NCBI GenBank assembly: GCA_031255955.1
Contig: JAIRRO010000139.1
Coordinates: 1 to 24,375 of the forward strand
From: Oscillospiraceae bacterium
Lineage (GTDB): Bacteria; Bacillota; Clostridia; Oscillospirales; Oscillospiraceae
DNA: 24,375 nt
Direction: 5' to 3'
Every line of letters starts with the position of its first letter. Positions within the stretch are counted from its first letter, which is position 1. The position numbers and the translations under genes were made by a program. Below, one piece after another: positions 5,887 through 12,424 of this stretch. The notes below the pieces were generated by a model. It searched no databases. It saw only the letters and a list, made by a program, of their open reading frames with translations, and had not been told where the DNA came from.

Positions 5887-7272
5887 ATGTTTGATTCAAT
5901 AGCCGTACCCTTTGGTATGCTTATAATGTGGCTGTACGAGCTGTGCAAGAACTATGGGCTCGCGGTCATTCTGTTTGCCGTTATCGTAAACCTGATTCTG
6001 CTGCCGTTTCAGATGAAATCCAAGCGCGGTATGATGCGTCAGTCTCGCCTTCAGCCAAAGCTTCAGGAGCTGAAAAAAAAGCACGGGGCAAACCAGCAGA
6101 AATATCAGCAGGAGGTTGCGGCACTTTATAAGGAAGAGGGCGTCAGCATGACAGGCGGCTGTCTGTGGTCACTGCTGCCGCTGCCGATAATGCTGGCTTT
6201 ATACCGCGCCATTATCTTCCCCCTCACCATAATGATGGGCTTATCCCAAGATCTGCTTAACGAGGGCGGGGCTATCGCCACGAGACTGGCTGAGCTTGGT
6301 TTTTCCGGCGCCACCGGGCATTATCAGCAAATATCTCAGACACAATTTATTTCGCAGCACTTTGAAAGCTTCAGCGATATTTCCACCGCCCTGCGGCAGA
6401 TTAACTACAGCTTTCTCGGTATTGATCTCGGCGCGACGCCGCAGTGGAGGGTGTGGGAATTTGATTGGTCCTCACCTAGCAAATGGGGTCCCCCGCTGCT
6501 GCTGTTCTTCGTCCCTGTTTTAACAGCCGCGTTTTCACTCGCGCAGGCACTTATTTCTCAAAAGATATCCCCTACGGCAGCGTCCACCGGCGTGGACGGA
6601 CAGCCAGCCCCGGCTGGTCAAACAAACACCATGATGCTTGTTATGATGCCCGCGATGATGCTGTTCTTCGGCTTCGCGGCGCCCGCCGCGCTCGGCATTT
6701 ATTGGACTGCCGGTACTGTTTTGAATATTTTGCGTGACATTTGGCTTACAAAGCGTTATAATAGGATTATGGACGCGGAGGACGAGGTTCGCAACGCCAA
6801 TCGCGCCCAAAAAGAGGCGGAGCTTGAGCGCAAGCGTCAGGAGACAGAGCGCCTGAAGGCTGAAAACAAAACCTCTGTAAACCGCGCCACCTCAAAGAAA
6901 AAGCTTGAGTTGGCGGAAAAGAAGGAACGTGAAGCGAAATCCGCAACATGGGAGAAAAAGCACTCCCCGCCAAAGGATGAAGCCTCCGACGAGCCTTCCC
7001 GCGTGGGTACACGCAGATACGCGCGCGGCAGAGCCTATGACCCCGACAGATACGGCGATGCCCAGAATTACGACGAGGACGACCCGGACGAAATCCTTGA
7101 CCCGGACGATGTTTTGGAATCGGAGGACGTTGAATTGTACGACGACGCCGATAATGACAACGAGAACCTCGAAGCTGTCGCGGACGACGGGGACAAGCCT
7201 GACGACGATGACGACGCAACCGCAGAAGAACCGGAATCCGAATCCGAAGAGTCCGGCACGGACGACGAATAA
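5887..7272 (+). CDS. yidC: Membrane protein insertase YidC (Oxa1 family) with long charged tail
   Basis: The 461-residue product inserts membrane proteins with or without Sec. There is no signal peptide; membrane segment 1 is about 24-41, followed by the basic loop FQMKSKRGMMRQSRLQPK and the C1 helical hairpin to about residue 85. GGCLWSLLPLPIMLALY and PAALGIYWTAGTVLNILRDIW are classic Oxa1 signatures. An extended extracytoplasmic region (about 110-195) resembles other clostridial YidCs. The groove position normally Arg (Bacillus SpoIIIJ R73, E. coli R366) is Asn35 in VIVNLILLPF. Residues 289-461 form a tail: first K/R/E-rich and probably coiled coil, then 384-461 with 39 Asp/Glu among 78 residues. 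It follows yidD by 92 nt and precedes jag by 45 nt. The ribosome site is weak and adjoins a hairpin. Confidence 0.96.
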   Translation: MFDSIAVPFGMLIMWLYELCKNYGLAVILFAVIVNLILLPFQMKSKRGMMRQSRLQPKLQELKKKHGANQQKYQQEVAALYKEEGVSMTGGCLWSLLPLPIMLALYRAIIFPLTIMMGLSQDLLNEGGAIATRLAELGFSGATGHYQQISQTQFISQHFESFSDISTALRQINYSFLGIDLGATPQWRVWEFDWSSPSKWGPPLLLFFVPVLTAAFSLAQALISQKISPTAASTGVDGQPAPAGQTNTMMLVMMPAMMLFFGFAAPAALGIYWTAGTVLNILRDIWLTKRYNRIMDAEDEVRNANRAQKEAELERKRQETERLKAENKTSVNRATSKKKLELAEKKEREAKSATWEKKHSPPKDEASDEPSRVGTRRYARGRAYDPDRYGDAQNYDEDDPDEILDPDDVLESEDVELYDDADNDNENLEAVADDGDKPDDDDDATAEEPESESEESGTDDE

Positions 7273-7284
7273 CACGGCAAATAA

Positions 7285-7299
7285 ACCGGCACAGCCGGT
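7285..7299 (+). other. Small perfect hairpin between yidC and jag
   Basis: ACCGGC (7285-7290) and GCCGGT (7294-7299) pair around ACA. It lies just before the jag ribosome site GGAGG (7306-7310). With no U tract it is more likely an mRNA structure than a terminator. Confidence 0.4.
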
Positions 7300-7317
7300 C
7301 ACAACGGAGGAGTACTG

Positions 7318-8394
7318 ATGATAAAAACGCTGCAAAAATCAGCGAAAACGGAGGATGAGGCTCTCCGCCTCGCACTGGACGAGCTTGGTTTGACCCGTGA
7401 CGATGTCAAGGTCGATATAATTGAGCGCGCAAAATCAGGCTTCCTCGGACTCGGCGGCACCCCCGCCGTGATTACCGTCACCTATGAAGCCCCAGACGAC
7501 GAATCTGAAACAAGTGCTGCGTCAAAAGCCTCCGTGGCGCCGCCGGAGAGCTCTACGCACAGCGACGCCGCGACGCCAAGAGCCGACAAGTCATCCGAGT
7601 CCGACAACAAGATTACAATTGAAGAAAAGCTTGTTATAATGCGCCGGTTCCTTGAGGGCTTATTTGAGCGCTATGGCGTTGAAACTGAAATTGAAATTTC
7701 CGACGTGACGGACGGCAATGTCAACGTCGTACTTACAACCTCCGAGGCGGGCGCACTCATCGGTAAGCGCGGGGATACGCTTGACGCCATTCAACATATC
7801 ACGAATTATGCCACCAATCGCGGCGGCGGTCAGCACCTTCGCATCACCCTCGACACAGAAAATTATCGTCAAAAGCGCGAGGCTGCCCTTGAAGCGCTGG
7901 CGGAGAAAACCGCTACGAAGGTTATTCGCGGTCGCCGCAACATCACGCTTGACCCGATGAACGCATATGAGCGCCATGTGATACATGCGGCGCTGCAATC
8001 AAACCATCTGGTTTCCACCTATTCCGTCGGCAGTGAGCCGCACCGCCGCCTTGTTGTCGCCTATGGCAAAAGAGGTACAGCGGACGCGCCGCCGCCCTCC
8101 TCCCCGCGTAGTCGCGGAGGCGGTAATCGCAGCAATAGCGGCAGTGGCGGCGGTAATAGTAGCGGCAATAATAACAGCAGCAGCGATAGTAGCAGCAGCG
8201 GCAGTCAATACCACTACACCAGCGCCCCGCGTGAAAATCGTCCTCCGCGTCAGACCTTTTCGGAATACATCGCGGCGCAGGAGCGCGAAAGCGGCATCGA
8301 CCCCGCCGACGCGTCGGAGAACGAAGCCTCAACCGAATCGGCTCCCGCAGAGTCCCCCACCCCCATCCAGTCGGATTTTCGCGAATGGACATAA
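7318..8394 (+). CDS. jag: Jag/KhpB (EloR) RNA-binding protein with extended low-complexity tail
   Basis: This 358-residue protein carries the three Jag modules: an N-terminal Jag_N domain (1-55, ending GFLGLGGTPAVITVTYE), a KH domain with GxxG loop GKRG (149-152), and an R3H domain (about 205-250, Arg219 and His223 in the RxxxH motif). In streptococci KhpB partners KhpA, binds RNA and affects cell elongation and division. A Ser/Glu/Ala-rich linker (56-98) separates Jag_N from KH. Beyond R3H there are about 105 extra residues: a Ser/Gly/Asn tract (265-297), then a Pro-, Glu- and Ser-rich end. Most Jag proteins known to me stop near R3H. ATG 7318 has GGAGG 7 nt upstream. The yidC-jag order is standard. 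Confidence 0.95.
   Translation: MIKTLQKSAKTEDEALRLALDELGLTRDDVKVDIIERAKSGFLGLGGTPAVITVTYEAPDDESETSAASKASVAPPESSTHSDAATPRADKSSESDNKITIEEKLVIMRRFLEGLFERYGVETEIEISDVTDGNVNVVLTTSEAGALIGKRGDTLDAIQHITNYATNRGGGQHLRITLDTENYRQKREAALEALAEKTATKVIRGRRNITLDPMNAYERHVIHAALQSNHLVSTYSVGSEPHRRLVVAYGKRGTADAPPPSSPRSRGGGNRSNSGSGGGNSSGNNNSSSDSSSSGSQYHYTSAPRENRPPRQTFSEYIAAQERESGIDPADASENEASTESAPAESPTPIQSDFREWT
8110..8208 (+). repeat. Imperfect AGC/GGC/AAT triplet tract in jag
   Basis: The sequence encoding residues 265-297 of Jag is built almost wholly from in-frame AGC, AGT, GGC, GGT and AAT codons, giving a Ser/Gly/Asn run. The interruptions are codon variants rather than perfect repeat units, so it can vary in length by slippage without breaking frame. 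Confidence 0.75.
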
Positions 8395-8435
8395 AGAAAA
8401 AACGATAACATCAAATATAAACCGGAGAGTGGAAA

Positions 8436-8666
8436 ATGGTATCAGAAAAAATTCGCCAAGCGTTGGCGGCGCAGTTTGAGCGCGACATCGCCGAAATCAC
8501 AGAGGCAACAAACATCGTGGAGGATCTCGGCGCGGATTCGCTGGACCTTGTGGAGCTTGTAAGCGAGCTTGAAAACGAATACGGAATCACGGTGACAGAC
8601 GAAAAAATCTACACCTGTTTCACGGTCGGCGAGCTGGCGGCGTATATCGAAAGCCTTTTGGGCTAA
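8436..8666 (+). CDS. acpP: Acyl carrier protein
   Basis: This 76-residue acidic protein has the phosphopantetheine attachment motif GADSLDLVEL with Ser35, and the usual four-helix ACP pattern (N-terminal IRQALAAQF, IVEDLGADSLD, ELENEYGITVTDEKI, FTVGELAAYIESLL). It carries acyl chains for fatty acid and phospholipid synthesis. GGAGAG precedes the ATG. It lies 41 nt after jag on the same strand, so it is probably co-transcribed, and it is isolated from any fab or plsX gene in this window. It may be the main ACP or a secondary copy. It ends only 9 nt before the convergent nth gene. Confidence 0.95.
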   Translation: MVSEKIRQALAAQFERDIAEITEATNIVEDLGADSLDLVELVSELENEYGITVTDEKIYTCFTVGELAAYIESLLG

Positions 8667-8675
8667 AATCCTTCT

Positions 8676-9311
8676 TTACACGTTTCTATCGCACCATTGC
8701 GCGGCGCAGCAACGCTCGCACATCGCGCGGCGCGCCGTACACACTGCGCGTCCGTGCAGCACAAGACGATGACAAAAATCCGAAGAACGCTCCGGCGGCA
8801 ACAGTCCGCGCAGGAGCGTTTCTATTTTCACGGGATCGTCCGACGCCACCAGTCCCATACGGTTCGTAAGCCGTATGCAGTGTGTATCCACGACGACGGC
8901 GGGCTTTCCGAACACATCGCCCAAAATCAAATTCGCCGTTTTACGTCCCACACCCGGCAGCTTCAGCAGGCTTTCCATATTGTCCGGCACCTCACCGCCG
9001 AAATCCGTCAGCAGCATTTTTGCCGCCGCGGAAATATCCCGCGCCTTTATTCTGAAAAATCCGCAGGTGCGTATGTATTCCTCAATCTCTGAGGTCTCTG
9101 CCTCAGCGATGGCTTCAAGCGTCGGGAAGCGCTTATACAGCGCGGGCGTCACCTTATTAACGCGCTCATCTGTACATTGCGCGGATAGACGCGTTGCGAA
9201 CAGCAGCTCATACGGCTTTTTATATTCCAGCGAGCATACAGCGCCGGGATACTCCTGCTCCAAGGCGTCCGTTATCCGCAGCGCCCTTTCGGCTTTGTCG
9301 TCCTTTTTCAA
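8676..9311 (-). CDS. nth: Endonuclease III (DNA glycosylase/AP lyase)
   Basis: This 211-residue base-excision repair enzyme removes oxidised pyrimidines and nicks abasic sites. The helix-hairpin-helix LPGVGRKTAN lies at 118-127 with catalytic Lys124, and catalytic Asp142 is in VVDTHC. A C-terminal [4Fe-4S] loop is visible as C-x6-C-x2-C-x5-C (CTARRAMCERC, then CAAQWC). The start is TTG (KKDDKAERAL follows), chosen because GGGGAG lies 10 nt upstream inside the last codons of rqcH; no ATG fits. It is last of the minus-strand block, 4 nt after the rqcH stop, and convergent with acpP. Confidence 0.96.
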   Translation of the reverse strand: MKKDDKAERALRITDALEQEYPGAVCSLEYKKPYELLFATRLSAQCTDERVNKVTPALYKRFPTLEAIAEAETSEIEEYIRTCGFFRIKARDISAAAKMLLTDFGGEVPDNMESLLKLPGVGRKTANLILGDVFGKPAVVVDTHCIRLTNRMGLVASDDPVKIETLLRGLLPPERSSDFCHRLVLHGRAVCTARRAMCERCCAAQWCDRNV

Positions 9312-9315
9312 TGCC

Positions 9316-11091
9316 TTATATCTCCCCAGGCTGCACCGCCACCGTTTTGTAATCTGTATATATCACCATGCCGGGTTTCGCGCCGGGCGTTTTTTTAACG
9401 TACCGCGCAAGGCACCAGTCCACGACGGCGCGTGTTTCGCCCCTTGCCTCGGAAAAATACGCCGCAAGTGACGCGGCTTCCGATATATCCGCCTCGTCAG
9501 GTGCGCGCCCGCCCGTTCTAAGTATCACGTGCGAGCCGTGCCGCGCCTTAACATGCAGCCAAACATCCGTTTTGAACGCCGTTTTGAATGTCAGCTCGTC
9601 GTTCTGCGTGTTTCCCCGCCCCACAAGAATTTCGCTTCCGGCGGAGGATATATATCGGCGCGGCGCAGTCGGCTTCACCTTGCGTTTTGTTTTGTTTTTT
9701 TCAGGCTTCAAATATCCTGTTTCGGTAAGCTCGGCGCGGATTTCATTCAGCTCGCTTTCGCCCGAAGATATCGAGATTTCTGCCAGCACGCTTTCAAGAT
9801 ATTCAGCCTCGCGCTCACCCAATGCTATGCGCTCAGATAGAATTTTCTCCGCGTTTTTCGCCTTGGCGTAGTCCTTGTAATACCGCGCGGCGTTCGCCTG
9901 CGGTGTTTTTCGCGGGTCAAGGGCAATGCTGCGCACGCCGCCGTTCTCCGCGAATAAATCCTCCGCCGCGAGCATTTCGTCGCCTTTTTTGACGTTATGA
10001 AGGTTCGCCATTATCAAATCCCCGCACTCGCGCAAGCGTTCGCGTCCGGCGGCGGCTGATAATTCCTCGCGCTGAGCCGAAACGCGGCGCAGCGCGCGAT
10101 CGCGCGCGTTTTTTATTGTGCGCGTCAAGGCGGAGGCGCGCGCACGCATGCGCTCGTCCGCTGCGCGGGTGGTGAAATATCGCTCCAGCAGCTCAGAAAA
10201 TCCCGAAACGCGCTCCGATTTCAGCGCGGCGCCGTATTGACGCAGCTCTGTGTACGAAAAATCCCGCGCCTCGCCGTGTTCATCAAGCAATATATACGGC
10301 TCCGGTGTGAGAATTTGCCGCGAAATATCTGCGCTGTCCTCATCATTTTCTCGCGCAAAACCGATAAGCTCCGCCGCCCGCGCGGCAAGCGCCGCGCCGC
10401 CGTCGCGCGCGCGCGCGTCCGTGGTTGTGATATCTGTGTCGCCGTAGGCTCTGTACGCCAGCTCTCTGCATATCAGCGGTGAGAGCGCCGAAAATGCTGT
10501 ATTCAGCCATTTTTCAACGCGTGTATCGGGCGGCGCGGAATCAACGGCGCGCTCCCAATCCGAAGCATCCAGACGCGTGGGGTCCTGCTTTTCCTGCGGC
10601 AGTGGCGGGCGGTAAATTAGTCCCGGCAGAACGGGGCGGCGCGGCGCGGTTTCCGCGTCAACGCGGCGCAGGCAATCTATTATAATCCCCTCGGCGTCCG
10701 TTAAAATGATATTCGAGCCACGCCCCATAAGCTCCGCGATGAGCTTTTTTTCCTCAGGTTCGCCGATGACGCTTAGCCCAGAGAAGGTGAAAATCACAAC
10801 GCGTTCGCCGCGCGGCTGTGTGACGTCAATTATTTTTGCGCCGGAGAGATGCTTGCGCAGCAGCATACAAAACATTGGCGGCGCCGCGGGATTTTCATAA
10901 TCCGCCTCTGTGAAATGCACACGCGCATCGGCAGCCCCCGCCGATATAAGCAAGCTCTGGCGCCGTTCGCCGCGCAGAGCGATTATTATCTCATCGCGCT
11001 CCGGCTGCCTTATCTTTTCCGCCCGCGCGCCGATTATATCGGGGCGCAGCTCGCGGAGCGCTGCCGTAAGAAATATTGCGTCAAGCGGCAT
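9316..11091 (-). CDS. rqcH: RqcH / NFACT-family ribosome quality-control protein
   Basis: This 591-residue protein of the Rqc2/NEMF/Tae2 (FbpA) family binds stalled 50S-peptidyl-tRNA complexes and recruits tRNA-Ala to add C-terminal alanine tails. It has an NFACT-N domain (MPLDAIFLTAALRELRP onward, about 1-170), a Lys/Arg/Glu-rich middle with two coiled coils (about 300-455), and a C-terminal NFACT-R domain (about 470-585) containing VGRGNTQNDELTFKTA and DVWLHVKARHGSHVIL. The position matching the Asp-Arg pair known to be essential in Bacillus and Staphylococcus RqcH reads Glu96-Arg97 (PRGERVVIF). ATG 11091 has AAAGGAGG 6 nt upstream. It lies between mrnC and nth. Confidence 0.95.
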   Translation of the reverse strand: MPLDAIFLTAALRELRPDIIGARAEKIRQPERDEIIIALRGERRQSLLISAGAADARVHFTEADYENPAAPPMFCMLLRKHLSGAKIIDVTQPRGERVVIFTFSGLSVIGEPEEKKLIAELMGRGSNIILTDAEGIIIDCLRRVDAETAPRRPVLPGLIYRPPLPQEKQDPTRLDASDWERAVDSAPPDTRVEKWLNTAFSALSPLICRELAYRAYGDTDITTTDARARDGGAALAARAAELIGFARENDEDSADISRQILTPEPYILLDEHGEARDFSYTELRQYGAALKSERVSGFSELLERYFTTRAADERMRARASALTRTIKNARDRALRRVSAQREELSAAAGRERLRECGDLIMANLHNVKKGDEMLAAEDLFAENGGVRSIALDPRKTPQANAARYYKDYAKAKNAEKILSERIALGEREAEYLESVLAEISISSGESELNEIRAELTETGYLKPEKNKTKRKVKPTAPRRYISSAGSEILVGRGNTQNDELTFKTAFKTDVWLHVKARHGSHVILRTGGRAPDEADISEAASLAAYFSEARGETRAVVDWCLARYVKKTPGAKPGMVIYTDYKTVAVQPGEI

Positions 11092-11139
11092 AACGCGCCT
11101 CCTTTGTGATCATTCGCAGTTTATTTGCGTTTCGTTTAT

Positions 11140-11595
11140 TTACGTCTCATCCGTCCGCGATTCGTCTGTCTGCGTTTCTTGCGGCGGCAGCGCGGCATTG
11201 AACAATTCCTCGACGCGCCGCGTCTCACCGCATAAATATAAGTATCCGAACAGCGCTTCTAACGCCGTCGCCAGATGATACTCCCCTACGCTCGCGCCGC
11301 GCGGTACGGCGCGCACACGCGAATTTCGTCCGCGCTTGAACACCGCATGCTCGTCCTGCGTCAGGATAGCCTCAACGCGGCGCGCCGCGCGCGCCTGCGC
11401 CGTTGCCGACACCATCGCCACCGTTGCGGCGTGCAGCTTCTCCGCCGTCCTTTTTCCGTCGGCGCAAACATATGTCCTTGCAAGCAGTTCAAAAACCGCG
11501 TCGCCGATATGCGCCAGCGCGAGACTGGACATCCCGCGCAGTGTTTCCTTATCAATTTTCGGCAAGATTGTTCTCCGTCTCCGCGAGCGCGACAT
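11140..11595 (-). CDS. mrnC: Mini-ribonuclease III
   Basis: This is a 151-residue RNase III catalytic-domain protein without a dsRNA-binding domain, which in Bacillus matures 23S rRNA ends. The catalytic motif LALAHIGDAVFELLAR holds Asp32, and the second acidic site Glu113 lies in STALEALFGYLYL-like ATALEALFGYLYL. FKRGRNS (86-92) matches the family RRGRN loop. Two starts are credible: ATG 11595, with GGGGAA upstream but a 44-nt overlap with the preceding membrane-protein gene, or TTG 11565 (residue 11, LPKIDKE), with GGAGA 6-7 nt upstream and a 14-nt overlap. The longer form adds an Arg-rich N-terminus (SRSRRRR) not usual in the family. The gene normally sits beside cysS or rlmB; here it is between a BrkB protein and rqcH. 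Confidence 0.92.
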   Translation of the reverse strand: MSRSRRRRTILPKIDKETLRGMSSLALAHIGDAVFELLARTYVCADGKRTAEKLHAATVAMVSATAQARAARRVEAILTQDEHAVFKRGRNSRVRAVPRGASVGEYHLATALEALFGYLYLCGETRRVEELFNAALPPQETQTDESRTDET

Positions 11596-12406
11596 TTAAA
11601 ATATTCCCCGTTATGAGAATAATCGCGCACGTATACATCCATGTCATCATAATCACCACCGACGCCAGCGATCCATACACAAGCGCATACCGCGCCGACG
11701 CGCTGATCATCCGCGAAAACACCGCGCTGACGACCACCACAAGCGCCGACGCTGATAACGCACCCGGTAAGCGTCTCGTTCCGCGTCCGCCGCGCGGCGT
11801 CCTCGGCGCCGTGATTTTATAAATCGCGTATATTATCGCGAACATAATGAAAAACAGCAACAAAAACCGTATCCACAGCCACGCCTGAGTAACATCGCCC
11901 AGCTCCAAATTTTTTTGCAACAGTCCCATAAACCACTCCCCCGTCACAATAACAAGCCCCGAGGCATATATCGAGGCGAGAAAAGCCAGAGACATCGCAA
12001 AGCTGACGAGATGCCCGAAGGGTCCTCTGAAGCGTTTTTCACCTTGAATACCGCCCATTATGCCGATAATCGTGCGAAACGCAGCCGCGGAGGACGTCAG
12101 CATCACGCCGAGTCCCGCCGCCGTTAAAACAACGCTTCTGTTTCCGTTGGCATAGCTCAAAAAATCGTTCACGACCTCAATCGCCGCGGACGGTATTATA
12201 TCCTCCCAGACGGCAAGCACTTCGCTTTCCGTGATGTCAAGACTCCCCAGCACCGCCGTGGCGCACAGCAGCAGCGGAAACAGAGAGATTGTCACGAAGT
12301 ATGAAAGCGCCGCCGCAGAGCGTGTGACGTGCTCTCTGAAAAAAAGCTCCGCCGACCGGCGCAGTACGCGCGCGGGGCGCGTTCCGGCGATTTTGCTTTT
12401 CTTCAT
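11552..12406 (-). CDS. YihY/BrkB-family inner membrane protein
   Basis: This 284-residue polytopic protein has about six hydrophobic segments. N-terminal RSAAALSYFVTISLFPLLL is typical of the YihY/BrkB (formerly 'RNase BN') family, and the C-terminal segment YGSLASVVIMMTWMYTCAII with following TGN matches the family's last membrane region. A Gly/Arg-rich cytoplasmic loop (PRTPRGGRGTRR) lies before the last pair of segments. Molecular function of the family is unclear; the old RNase BN name was an error. It starts 18 nt after the ftsZ stop with little SD, so it probably relies on coupling to ftsZ translation, and it overlaps the start of mrnC. Confidence 0.9.
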   Translation of the reverse strand: MKKSKIAGTRPARVLRRSAELFFREHVTRSAAALSYFVTISLFPLLLCATAVLGSLDITESEVLAVWEDIIPSAAIEVVNDFLSYANGNRSVVLTAAGLGVMLTSSAAAFRTIIGIMGGIQGEKRFRGPFGHLVSFAMSLAFLASIYASGLVIVTGEWFMGLLQKNLELGDVTQAWLWIRFLLLFFIMFAIIYAIYKITAPRTPRGGRGTRRLPGALSASALVVVVSAVFSRMISASARYALVYGSLASVVIMMTWMYTCAIILITGNILNVALAETENNLAEN

Positions 12407-12424
12407 ATGGACTACCGCGCCGTG

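Noticed and set aside
6767..7375. Overlapping frames in the Asp/Glu-rich part of yidC
   Set aside because: The GAC/GAA-rich codons leave all frames open and yield simple Arg-, Val- or Ser-rich products; they are composition artefacts of the acidic tail.
8110..8208. Triplet tract in jag as a CRISPR or satellite array
   Set aside because: There are no constant repeat units with spacers; it is in-frame low-complexity coding sequence.
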